64,000 bases of DNA from positions 179,937-243,936 of the forward strand of contig CACVBU010000096.1 of the NCBI GenBank assembly GCA_902728285.1, in the 5' to 3' direction. The notes under the pieces were generated by a model. That model saw only the letters and a program-made list of their open reading frames with translations. It made no database searches and was not told where the DNA came from. Made by a program: the position numbers and the translations under genes. Shown one piece after another: positions 10,749-21,126 of this stretch; the first letter of the stretch is position 1; the number at the start of each line of letters is the position of its first letter. The DNA comes from Clytia hemisphaerica (lineage: Eukaryota; Cnidaria; Hydrozoa; Leptothecata; Clytiidae).

Positions 10749-13693
10749 AAACAAACCACTATAAACAAGCACCAAATAGCAATAAAGCAAACCCTACCCC
10801 AAGAACTATACCTGAAATAAGAATCCTATCAACAAATGCCGATCAATTTACGAAAGCAAAGAAAGGAATATTAAATAAGATAAATCAACTCGAGAAACCG
10901 CACCTAATCGCAATTTGTGAAGTAAAACCCAAACATGGTGAAAAATGGCAAATCCACGAATACGAAATGAAAGACTACAAAGTTGTAAACTCCACTAATA
11001 CCAATAACAACAAAGGTCGAGGAATCGTTATATTGGCACACTCATCAATAGACCATCTAGTTGCTGACATCGAAAGTCCTGTTGAATTCGAAAAAACCTG
11101 TATTATCGAGATTCGTCTAGCAAAGAAAGACAAACTTGTATTTGCGTGTATATACAGAAGCCCTACGAAGCAAGCTAACTCGCACGAAAACAATTCTATG
11201 TTGAACAGCCTGTTGAAGTCATTGAGTCAAGACAAGAGATATTCACACAAATGTATAGTTGGAGATTTTAATCTACCAACAATAAATTGGGAAAACTGGA
11301 CAACCCCCCATATTGAGGACAGTAAAGAAGAAAAATTCTTGGATGCACTACGAGATTCATTTCTTTACCAATACGTCAAAGAGCCGACGAGATGTAGAGG
11401 AACAGACGATCCGTCTCTAGTAGACCTCATTCTAACCAGTGAATATAACCAAGTCAACAATCTCAAATATCTTAGTCCACTTGGAAAAGGTGACCACAGT
11501 GTACTTGTCTTTGACTTCAAGTGTTGTGCTGAGCAGAAGCCAAGTTGCCAAAAGTATTCCTACAATTCAGCTAACTTCCAGGAAATGCGACGCTTTCTTC
11601 GAGCGGCTAATTGGACGCAAGACTTTATCGCGACATCAAGCGGAAAGACAGTATGTGAGCTCTGGGAACAGTTCAAAACTGATCTAAACGATCTAAAGAG
11701 CCGATTCGTCCCGCTAAAAGAAGTTGGAAATTCCTTTGGAAGAAAAAAGGAAATATACCGATAGGGGAAGATATTCGAAATGAAATCAGGATAAAAGAAC
11801 GCCTACATAGGAAGTGGATTAATTCTTCGGATGCTGACAAGGAGTTCAATAGAGCAAAATATGTTTCGGCGCGAAACCGAGTCAACAGTATAATGAGACG
11901 CACGCGTAGAAACCATGAACGAGAAATTAGCAGATCGGCAAAGAACAACCCGAAGCCCGAAGCGATTTTGGTCGCATGTAAGAAATCAATTGAAGTCGAC
12001 AAGCCGAGTTGCATCTCTTCTGGAGTCGGAGGACAACAAAGAATCATTGAAGCATGTAGACATAGAAAAGGCAAATATCCTACAAAAGCAATTTTGTGGT
12101 GTATTTACGAATGAGCCAAACGGACAATTACCTTCATTTGATAAAAGAACAGATACGATGATCGATATCCCTGAAATTTCTCTAGAAACAATAATAAGAC
12201 AGATCAAGCAGCTTGACCCCAGCAAATCATTTGGACCAGATGAGATTCATCCGTTGATGCTGAAGGAACTAGTTGACTTCGTTGCAGAACCGCTGAAGAT
12301 AATCATGAACAAAACATTAGAAGAGAGCGTATTACCTGAGGACTGGAAGATGGCGCATGTCACGCCAATCTACAAGAACAAGGGTGCTCACAACCTAGCC
12401 ATAAACTACCGTCCAGTCAGTTTAACATCTATAGTATGCAAAATGATGGAGTCAGTGCTACGAAAAGCAATTATGGATCATCTTGTGGAAGAAAATCTTT
12501 TATCTGAAAAACAGTACGGTTTTATTGGTAAGCGATCAACAGTCACTCAACTTCTTTACTACATTGACCAATGTTGTGAAACGATGGCAGAAGGCAAAGT
12601 TGTCGATTGCATCTATTTTGATTTTGCAAAAGCGTTTGACACCGTCCCTCACAGGAGGTTAAAGAAAAAACTGGAATGTTACGGGGTAGGTGGAAGTCTA
12701 CTAAACTGGATAACATCGTTTTTGTCAGATCGCAAGCAGCTGGTCAAAGTCAACTCAGCCAAATCAACAACTAACCCTGTCGTAAGTGGGATTCCTCAAG
12801 GAAGTGTACTTGGACCTCTGCTATTTGTCATTTACATCAATGATTTGCCAGACAAAGTAGTTTCGGATGCATTTCTCTTCGCTGATGACACGAAAATAGT
12901 GAAGACTATAGATTCGGTAGAAGACTCTATCGTTGTACAAAGAGATATCGATGAAATGGAAAAGTGGTCTCAGGATTGGTTACTCACGTTCCATCCTGAT
13001 AAATGTCATGTCTTAACAATAGGTAAATTCGCCAACATCAAGCATGCACACAGATACCAGCTTGGGGGTAATGAACTTGAACATGTTTTTGAAGAAAAAG
13101 ACCTCGGCATCTTGATCGATTCCGAACTAACTTTCGAGGAGCATATATCCAAACAGGTTAACAAAGCAAATTCAATCCTTGGAGTCATCAAAAGAAGTTT
13201 TAACGACTTGAGTCCTTCGGCATTTTGTACTCTGTACACCACCTTTGTCAGACCTCACTTGGAATATGCACAATCAGTATGGCAGCCAAAATTACGTCGT
13301 AGTATAAATTTGATTGAAGGTGTTCAAAGACGGGCGACAAGACTGATCCCTCAATATCGTAATCTCCACTACGAAGAACGTTTAAAAAGACTCAAACTTC
13401 CATCTCTTGAGTTCAGAAGGCTTTTCAGTGATATGGTGCAAATATATAAGCATATTCATTTTTACGACCCACAGACAACTCGGAACAAGTTTAGATTCCA
13501 TGATCATGAATTTGTTCCAAACTTTGCTGATGATGGTTTTCGTGGGGCTCAGACGAAATCTTTCTACTATAGATCGATCCCAACATGGAATGCACTACCG
13601 CGATTTGTCATCGAGTCGACCTCAATCAAATCGTTTAAAGAAAGCCTAAACAAAGCGTGGGAAAAACACCAACTAAGATACTTGACATATTAA
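10703..13693 (+). pseudogene. LINE ORF2 (endonuclease-reverse transcriptase), broken
   Basis: The endonuclease part shows STNADQF, AICEV, CIYRSPT, VGDFNLPTINW and GDHSVLVF, the APE-type active-site blocks. The reverse transcriptase part shows NYRPVSLTSIVCK, YFDFAKAFDTVPH, SGIPQGSVLGPLLF and the FADDTK catalytic box. Defects are: a shift in the A-run near 11740, with a TAG at 11762-11764 in the endonuclease frame; and a 7-bp duplication (CCCGAAG, about 11950-11963) that shifts the frame back before the RT domain. No ATG lies upstream of 10967 in the endonuclease frame, so the normal ORF2 start is lost or non-standard. The homologous intact ORF2 at 25212-28238 confirms these breaks. Confidence 0.9.
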
Positions 13694-13820
13694 TATTGTA
13701 ATTAGAAATCGGTTCGTAGAGGTCCACCTCGGGCCTGTGAGCTTGTATACATCATAATAATAATAATAATATTAATAATAACTATAATGAAATTTTGATT
13801 TTGAACGAAACGCGCGAGGG

Positions 13821-13965
13821 TTTGAACGATATGTCGGAACTTTGAACGAAATGACTTTCCCGAATGAACGACATGTCAGATCTTTGAACGAAATGACTTT
13901 CCCGAATGAACGATATGTCGGATCTTTGAACGAAATGACTTTCCCTAATGAACGAAAAGCATATT
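13821..13965. repeat. Short tandem repeat, ~41-bp unit, three copies
   Basis: TTTGAACGAAATGACTTTCC begins at 13841, 13883 and 13924, spacing 42 and 41 bp, with a degenerate start at 13821. The open frames here are repeat-derived and not taken as genes. Confidence 0.8.
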
Positions 13966-14870
13966 ACCCAGAAAGCACCGCGGCATTTCGCAGCGAAGAA
14001 AAGGAGGTTAGAAAACCAGTACAAGACTTTGATATATAAGCACGGTTAGCGTACGGATATATAAGGACGGTGTTGTCTCTAATTTTAGCCCGATCTGGTG
14101 GGAAATTTGATATCTGTGCCGCTTCGAACGAAGAACCTTCTTACATCAGGACGTCCTTAAATATCAGGAATATTCTGTACTGAAAGTATTTTAAAAATTC
14201 TAAACAAAATGGCAGTGAATTGATCATGTGCTCGTTTATTGGTGGGAGGAATGTATAAAGTGATTGCTGGAAATAAAGATGTAAAAAGTTGTCATTTGAC
14301 TTCAGATTTTGTAAATGGGACTGAAGAGTTTGAATTTTCAACAAAAGAACCTTTGGATGTTTGTGAGTATGTACGTGCGATGCGAAAAGTTACAAGTTAC
14401 TTCTTATTGACTTTATACGTTTGCAATAAGCTATTCCATTTTTAAACAGGAGTATTAAAAAACTTTTGCAGGGCGCTTGAACCTTTTAAGAGGCTATATA
14501 AGTAAGTAAGTCAGTCGTCTGGGAAATCCACATATATAATTGCACGTTTTAACTTCTGTGGGCGTAAGCATGCAATTGCGCGCTTCTACCGTCAAATTGG
14601 GTAACTTTCATAATATGTGGGTAATTATCATCTCAAGATTACAGAATAACTGTTTCATGTTTTAATATACCGTGAATGCACGTTAAAATTGAACGCGTAC
14701 CTAACTTTGAATGAATGTAAACAAACTTTCCAGCTGGTCTTCAAAATAATATCTAACTTACTACTTACAAGGTTTGTCAATTAAATGCTTTTCCCTTTTC
14801 TCTTTCCTTCCACGATACTTCAATCCCCACGGGAAAATCAAAATGGTTCGCTGCATTATTCCAGGGAAAG
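13966..14870. other. Non-coding DNA
   Basis: I see no recognisable gene, repeat or RNA. Short open frames (for example 14239-14445) have no features of known proteins. Confidence 0.4.
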
Positions 14871-15520
14871 TCAATCGAACAATTTGATTGTCGAATCAAT
14901 CGAACTCAATCGAATTCAATCGAACTGATCGATCGAATCGATCTAACTCAATCGAACTCGAATTTTTACTTTTTTTTACAGTTGATTGGGTTCGATCGAT
15001 CCAATTTTTCAATTGACTTCGATTAAGTTTTCTTTTTGTGCTAGAGGACTAAAGTCAGAACGAGGAACGATAACGATGTGTGTGATCGTCTCATTTCTAA
15101 ATATTTCTTCTACGCTATTGGCGTTTCCCCGCCCCGCGCTCGATATAATTGAGATATTTGATGTGTTTATACCCCACCCTGCATTCGATAATTGATGTGT
15201 TCCCATGCCCCGCACTTGATATTTTGATGTGTTAACCCACCCTTCCACTCTATCTATGATAGAATGGGGGAACATATATTTTTAAGGAAATCATCTTTCT
15301 TTCTTAGAAACTAACCTGTTTCCCTGTTCTCCCGATCGAACTCATGATTGATCGAATCGATCGAATTCAATCGAACTGATCGATCGGACAATCGAACTCA
15401 ATCGAATTTTACATTTTTTCCAACTTTGATTGAGTTCGATTGTCCAATCGATCAGTTCGATTGAGTTTGATCGATTCGATCAATCAATTCGATTGATGAA
15501 TTCGATTGTGTTCGATTGCC
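14871..15520. repeat. Foldback and simple repeats of an AATCGAACTC word
   Basis: Two blocks (14871-15010 and 15340-15515) consist of direct and inverted copies of AATCGAACTCAATCGAA-type words. In the right block the halves about 15340-15405 and 15430-15495 are reverse complements, so it would extrude a long imperfect hairpin. Between the blocks, 15158-15250 has about three copies of a ~35-bp unit containing TTGATGTGTT and a CCCC-rich word. No coding function is supported. Confidence 0.75.
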
Positions 15521-15569
15521 ATCATTGAGATTTTTTGCAGATCTAACTGAGGAATTTCGTTACATTTAA

Positions 15570-16332
15570 CCCTTTCCATGCAGAATTACACTCCCTTTGC
15601 CGCATGTCGGATATATCCGACATAGGCAATATATACACCTTTAGTTTAGAGACTTACACTCTTTTTTTTTTTAAGCATACGGGAATATTGGGTCGAGGCT
15701 CAATATGCTTAGCAAAATCTCATTTTCAGCCTTAATTTATGCTTATTTATATGCTTAGACTTTAGGTTTTTTTTGGGTTCATGAAAATTTGGAATTTTTA
15801 AGTCAGAACATTGATTCGGCTCAAAGAATGAAAGTTGTCTTTGTAATTTGGCGCCGCAGGCGAAAATCTTTGGTCTAAGAAAACTCAAACAACTTTAAAA
15901 GTAACCCTAAAAAGGTCAGCGTTTTAGAAAAGCTGCACAAATTTTTTTGCATTTCAGCTTGGAGGTATGCTTAGCATTATGCTTATTTTTTACCGAATTT
16001 GAGCCTCAGTATGCTTATAAACGTTATGCTTATAAAAAAAGAGTGTATTTCTAAAAACTTTAAAGATGACTTTCAAAGGTTAAATTTTCTTATCAAAGTA
16101 ACTGTTTTTGTGAATGTGTAACAAAAAATTGCCCTATTCTGGATTTATTTTTGTCTTTATTGAACACATCAAAGATTTAGGCAAAAATCTTCAAATTTTT
16201 GGCAATACGGAAGCACATTTTTTAAAACCCGCGCGGCAAATAGGTTGAAAATTACAATGTCGGATATATATCCGACAATGGCAAATATATAAATGGGAAA
16301 TACGCATGTCGCCGACATTGGCTCGGAAAGGG
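15570..16332. mobile_element. piggyBac-type MITE (TTAA-flanked) with nested inverted repeat
   Basis: The sequence is bounded by TTAA at 15566-15569 and 16333-16336. The ends are CCCTTTCC and GGAAAGGG, the pattern expected for piggyBac-type insertions. Subterminal regions contain ATGTCGGATATATCCGAC and the near-identical ATGTCGGATATATATCCGAC on the other side. It has no transposase, so it is non-autonomous. A second inverted-repeat segment (15657-16045) lies inside. Confidence 0.75.
15657..16045. repeat. Nested inverted-repeat segment inside the piggyBac-type MITE
   Basis: CACTC plus a T-run, AAGCATA and GAGGCTCAATATGCTTA on the left are mirrored by GAGCCTCAGTATGCTTA, TTATGCTTAT and an A-run plus GAGTG on the right. 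This looks like a second element inserted in the first, or an internal palindrome. Target duplications are not clear. Confidence 0.5.
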
Positions 16333-16336
16333 TTAA

Positions 16337-17861
16337 ATAAAACTTTTCACAGAAACAACCCAATTTTGAAGATTTTACTCCAAATTTATGCTTCTCATTT
16401 ATAGAAAATCTTTTTGTAATTCTAGATAAAGTATTTTTCATGTACAATACTCCAAGATTTAAGTGCTAAATGTATACAAAAATTTGAAATGTGATATTTT
16501 AGTATGTCCCGTACGTAATAATTTTCAACTTATTTTGCTTGATGGCCCTGCTTGGAAGAAAGATGCAAACCCTAGACATGTTCATGGGAAAAAAAATTTT
16601 AAACCGTTCTGTTATCCATTAAGGGCACCCTCTAGGAACAAAAAATCCTGCGAAAATTAATCCGATTAAAGTACGAGATTAAAGATTGACCAATCAGGTA
16701 CAGTAATCAGAAAATTAACCGAGGATTCGAAAAGGTACACAGTCTTACGGAAGCACCTTGCGACTAACCAACGTACATGGGATTATCCAAACCACATAAA
16801 AAAATTTAAATCGATCGATGTTGATCGAAAGAAAGCAAGAAAGCTTTATTAACTACCATTTTTTCTTTGTCGGTTGTTCTTCCTTCGAAGAATATTCATT
16901 AATATTCAATTTCCCTCAAATCTGTGATGTGAAAAATAAAATATCCGCACCTTGCTAGAGCGCTTATTTTCCCCGTTTTATGGATATATTTTGATAGGTA
17001 GCGTAATCTATGCATATACCACAATAATTCTTATTGTTTTTATTTTAGGTATGCAGAACAAGGATCAATGTCATCACACACAATGTCACAACGAGAATGA
17101 CGGATTGACAATAAACGAACAATTACAATGCAAACAACTAATAGAAAACTAGCCAAAAATCTTTCCGTGAGGTTGTCGTAATACAATGCCTGCTTAAATA
17201 CCCATGCCCTTAGTGGTGAGTGTATTCAGATCGCCTAAACCGGGGGTTCGATTACAACAGTTATAATTTTGTATTTTTCATTCTAAATCATTTTGAAAAG
17301 ATAATCTTCGCTAAAATGCATCTTTATTTATAGAAATATTTCAGAAATCTTTTTTGTAACTTTTAATAAATCTTTAAAAAGAAATTGTTTGTTGTATTTA
17401 TTCCCGTTTAAGCAACCCCCTGTTAAAGCCTATCTGTAATAATAATTATTAATTCATAGTGCAGAGCTCACCGCCGAAAGCCGAGATCCATAATGGTAGG
17501 TGAGCTGTGAAAATTTATTCACAGTTGACTAGGGTTTGTGACTAGTTGCTTGTGGTTTGTTGGTGAATTTTTTCTTGCTTAGACAAGCTGAGAATTTCGT
17601 CTTTAGGAATAATACCGGGTGACCCACGAAAAAGTTCAGACGTTTCTCGACGAAAGTTGTGTTGTGGATGCTGGAAGCAGTTGGATCTGGCATAAATGTA
17701 GACAAATTCTAGTCTTTTTATCTGTTGGAAAGGTAACTTTTTGCTACACTGTGTATAAAGGTGAGCTTCCAGACTTATTCAAGTGTACCCAGGTGTACCA
17801 AAACCTCCCATACAATGAAAAGGCCTGTTTTTTCATGTAAAAAAAGTGACAGGTACGTACC
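16337..17861. other. Mostly non-coding, with tRNA-like and mariner-like end traces
   Basis: I see no supported protein gene. 17198-17262 has a degenerate tRNA-like segment (listed). At 17613 TACCGGGTGACCCACGAAAA resembles a Tc1/mariner-type terminus also hinted at 5939 and 63684, but no partner end is visible. The frame 17619-17840 starts inside that terminus and is unrecognised. Confidence 0.35.
17198..17262 (+). other. Degenerate tRNA-like sequence (box A/box B), possible SINE trace
   Basis: TAGTGGTGAGTG resembles a pol III box A and GGGGTTCGATTAC a box B, with TCGCCTAAAC between them as in some tRNA-Val sequences. The spacing is too short and the acceptor arms do not pair, so it is not a functional tRNA. 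A tRNA-derived SINE head or chance are both possible. Confidence 0.2.
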
Positions 17862-18060
17862 ATCGTAGAATAAACTACCTAGCTAAGTTGTGGCTGCACA
17901 ATCAATAAAGTCATTCAAAGAAAAGCTAAATGACACATATGGACTTAAAACCACCCCAAAGATTTGTTGCAAGAGGAATGTAAAGGGAGATCGGTTAGAG
18001 GCCCACAGAGAGCCTAGCTTGTAAATCTATATGCATAATGATAATAAAAATAAAGAATTT
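17862..18060 (+). mobile_element. LINE 3' fragment (CR1/Jockey-like)
   Basis: The frame NKLPS*VVAAQSIKSFKEKL matches the extreme C-terminus of ORF2 in the two larger LINEs (NALPRFVIESTSIKSFKESL and NSLPEKVVKSSTIQEFKENL). It is followed by AGAGGCCCACAGAGAGCC, CTTGTA and an (ATA)n-like tail at about 18033-18058. This is a strongly 5'-truncated copy with a stop in the coding remnant. Confidence 0.75.
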
Positions 18061-18694
18061 TTTGTAATTTGTGTAAATACAGTAATTTTGTTCAGTTATA
18101 TATTGTAGGCTAGAAAAATTAAAACAATTTTTAGGAAGTTATCAAATTTGATTGAAAATGTATTGAAAATCTTACTTCGTTACTTTCTGGTTTTCAAATT
18201 TGGAATTTCTGCACATCTGACAAATTTCCATTTCCTTTTTGAATTCTTTTTCGCGTTCCGAATGGAACATTTGCAAAGTGAGGTTGAAGAGTCAGTGTGG
18301 AATCAAAAGTAACAAAATAACTACTGGTTGAAATAACTTTTAAAATACAACCACACATCAAATGATAAATACAACCACACATCAAACAAAGTCGAATTTA
18401 TTCAGATGATCATGGTCATTTTTAATGTGACGTTTTGTAAATGCTCAAAAATTATGATTTATGCTCAAAATACAATCTTTTTTAAGTGTGTTTTTTTTAG
18501 GATAGTAGATTTTCAGAGTTTATTAATGTTACAAAGAACTTCATTTTTATGTTGCAAAAGTGAGGTTACCATGAAATTTAAACACCTTCACTAAATTTTA
18601 AAAAACTACTAGAATTAAGGATTATACCGTTGATTTTTCGGCCATGTGAAGTTAGATAACTGAGGTTCCATTTCCCAAAAAAGGTGCTGGAAAT
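18061..18694. other. Upstream region of the Mos-like kinase
   Basis: No gene is seen. A direct repeat of AAATACAACCACACATCAAA occurs at about 18344-18364 and 18365-18385. This region would hold the promoter of the kinase, but I cannot point to a specific element with confidence. Confidence 0.3.
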
Positions 18695-19555
18695 ATGAAA
18701 AGTATGAAAAATCGGTTAGATTATTTTGAGAATTTATGCACCAAACGCAAGGAAGATTTCCATTTCAACGAAATTCAACTCGGTCGTCTTTTGGGTTCCG
18801 GAGGTTTTGGTAATGTACATGAATGCACAATTAATCGCCAGAAGTATGCACTCAAACGCTTTCATATCACCACCAGAAACGCAAGGGCTGCTCAAGAAAG
18901 TTTCACATCCGAGAACATGGCTATTCGATTGCAACATAAAAACATTGTGCGCACACATTGTACGTTTATACAAAATGAATCACATTATATCTTAATGGAA
19001 TATTTGAATGCAAGGACATTACAATCCATAATTGATGACGAAAACGAGGTAATATCATTTAAGCGCAGAATTAGATTCGCAAAACAAATTTCTTCCGGTC
19101 TTACGTACTCACATGAGAAAAATATTGTACATTTAGACTTAAAACCATTGAACATTTTAGTCTCCCAGGTTATAGATCAGTGTAAAATCTCTGATTTTGG
19201 ATGTTGTAAAGACCTAACAGAGATCTCTTCTCTTACAACTCCAACAAAGACAAGCTTGACCGGCACCTATCCATACCGTGCACCTGAATTACTATGCGGC
19301 GAGCCTGCTACAGACAAAGCTGATGTATACTCTTTTGGCATATGTTTGTGGCAAATGGTAACGCGCGAAAAACCTTATGGAAACGAACACCACGAAGTTA
19401 TAATTTTTAAAGTGGTTGCATACAATTTTAGACCCCACATACCAGAGGACACAGAGAAACTCTATTCAGAGGTGATGACTCAGTGTTGGGAGGAATGTAA
19501 AGAGAATAGGATGAAAGCTAGCGAGGTTATGCAATTTTTCAGAGAACATTTTTAA
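18695..19555 (+). CDS. mos: Mos-type serine/threonine protein kinase
   Basis: This is a 286-residue single-exon kinase. In the family, Mos is a MAPK kinase kinase that activates MEK/MAPK in oocytes and controls meiotic arrest. Visible motifs: glycine loop GSGGFGNV (34-41), YALK with Lys54, αC Glu73, catalytic loop HLDLKPLN (146-153), DFG (167-169), APE (196-198) and a KADVYSFGICLWQM stretch. HLDLKP in place of HRDLKP, CKISDFGC, the GTY.YRAPELL segment and VAYNFRP near the C-terminus are Mos-like. All catalytic residues are present. The start at 18695 leaves a ~28-residue leader before the kinase core, typical for Mos; a second ATG is three codons later. The macrosatellite begins 15 bases past the stop, so the 3' UTR and polyadenylation site probably lie in repeat DNA. 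Cnidarians often have several Mos paralogues, so the exact paralogue is not set. Confidence 0.88.
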   Translation: MKSMKNRLDYFENLCTKRKEDFHFNEIQLGRLLGSGGFGNVHECTINRQKYALKRFHITTRNARAAQESFTSENMAIRLQHKNIVRTHCTFIQNESHYILMEYLNARTLQSIIDDENEVISFKRRIRFAKQISSGLTYSHEKNIVHLDLKPLNILVSQVIDQCKISDFGCCKDLTEISSLTTPTKTSLTGTYPYRAPELLCGEPATDKADVYSFGICLWQMVTREKPYGNEHHEVIIFKVVAYNFRPHIPEDTEKLYSEVMTQCWEECKENRMKASEVMQFFREHF

Positions 19556-20751
19556 TCTAAGTAGAATATGATTTAGAGGGATCTCAACCAGGATGAGGAC
19601 AGGATAGAGGGATCTCTCGAAAACAAAAGTGCCCAATAACTGGTGAACAAAATCAAGATCTTTAAAACGAAAAGGCAGAGGTAGAGGCAACAATTTCATC
19701 CAATTGGCTGCAAATAACCATCCAACTGGTGGAAATTTCCCAAATTTCTCCCTACAACAATACAGGGAGGCCCTTAGAATGGAAAGGCAGGGAAGAACGC
19801 AGACATTTAGAGGAACGAGCTGAACTGTTGGAACGTTTAATCCAACATACGGTGAAGCCTTTGAGCTCAAATCCTGCACAAAACAACAACACAACACAAT
19901 GTCAGCCAACAAACCAATTAAAATTAAACCGTCCAACAACTACATCATCAACAACACTTGCTCAAAACCAAATAATGTCAAATTCAAATCCTCGTCCTGT
20001 TTACCATATAAATTTCAGTAACAATAAATTTGTCATGAATGAGTTCCACCACCCTTGAGATTATTTCAATATTACAATAGTTTTTTCTTTTTATTTCTTT
20101 ATATGTGCCTTTTTTTCTTTTTTAATTTTGAATCCGAAATCTATTGCAAAACCGGTGTTCTTCTCTTCCAAACTGGTAGCAACCGGTTCTCATTGACTGA
20201 GATTTCAGATTTTTTTGAAACCGGTTTAGATTGGTTTGAACGGGTTGCACGAACGATCGGCACCGGCGCAAAGATCGGTTTTTCGATAACCGGTTTAAAT
20301 TGGGTGTTATGGAAATCGCTTGGCAGGACACAAATATTTAAAGTAATTTATTTTATTGTGTATGCTTTCAACAGAAAAGTTAGAGAGTCACAAGAGTGCT
20401 TGAAAATAAAAATAATTTGCACCAGTTAAAACAATTGTTGCATGGCCATCTTTGATTGGATTAATCGGATTCAAATTTCCTTGTTTAACCAAATTTTAGG
20501 AAATTAACTGAGAAGAAATGCTTTCTTTTCCTTTTATCCTTTAGAAGACAAATATAAGTATATTCTGTGAAATTTTCAAGTCTCTAGCCCTTTCCTATCC
20601 GGAATTATCTTGATTCTGATTTAGAGGGATCTCAACCAGGATGAGGACAGGATAGAGGGATCTCTCGAAAACAAAAGTGCCCAATAACTGGTGAACAAAA
20701 TCAAGATCTTTAAAACGAAAAGGCAGAGGTAGAGGCAACAATTTCATCCAA

Positions 20752-21126
20752 TTGGCTGCAAATAACCATCCAACTGGTGGAAATTTCCCAAATTTCTCCC
20801 TACAACAATACAGGGAGGCCCTTAGAATGGAAAGGCACCATAAGCGGCAACAATACAGGGAAGAACGCAGACATTTAGAGGAACGAGCTGAACTGTTGGA
20901 ACGTTTAATCCAACATACGGTGAAGCCTTTGAGCTTAATTCCTGCACAAAACAACAACACAACACAATGTCAGCCGACAAACCAATTAAAATTAAACCGT
21001 CCAACAACTACATCATCAACAACACTTGCTCAAAACCAAATAATGTCAAATCCAAATCCTCGTCCTGTTTACCATATAAATTTCAGTAACAATAAATTTG
21101 TCATGAATGAGTTCCACCACCCTTGA
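20752..21126 (+). CDS. Open frame carried by each macrosatellite unit (representative copy)
   Basis: The frame is open from a TGA at 20692 through TAA-free sequence to the stop at 21124-21126; the first ATG is at 20827. It reads a basic RKGRGRGN stretch, then NHPTGGNFPNF, an Arg/Glu-rich likely helical segment (QQYREALRMERHHKRQQYRE, EERRHLEERAELLERL), and an Asn/Thr/Gln-rich tail ending MNEFHHP. The same frame is intact at 21820, 22888, 29915, 30981, 33114, 34182, 35250, 36318, 37315, 38383, 39381 and 41418. It is broken in the units starting at 19570 (20-bp deletion), 23821, 24887 (LINE insertion), 31913 and 40245. I recognise no family. The few differences seen (Ile/Asn and Pro/Ser at two sites) change amino acids, so there is no sign of purifying selection. 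It may be a captured exon fossil or a tandem gene family. Confidence 0.35.
   Translation: MAANNHPTGGNFPNFSLQQYREALRMERHHKRQQYREERRHLEERAELLERLIQHTVKPLSLIPAQNNNTTQCQPTNQLKLNRPTTTSSTTLAQNQIMSNPNPRPVYHINFSNNKFVMNEFHHP

Larger units (their letters stand above)
9560..13790 (+). mobile_element. CR1/Jockey-like non-LTR retrotransposon, near full length, inactive
   Basis: Order: ORF1 with a PHD-like zinc finger, ORF2 with apurinic endonuclease and reverse transcriptase, a short 3' UTR and an (ATA)n microsatellite tail at about 13755-13788. The 3' UTR holds an AGAGGTCCACCTCGGGCC word and CTTGTA before the tail, matching the 3' ends of two other LINE copies in this window (17.9 kb and 25.1 kb). ORF2 carries an in-frame stop and two frameshifts, so this copy cannot make full replication protein. 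The 5' boundary is approximate. Confidence 0.9.

Noticed and set aside
15009..15275. 88-codon minus-strand frame
   Set aside because: It lies over the 35-bp repeat and foldback flanks; its periodic sequence is repeat-derived.
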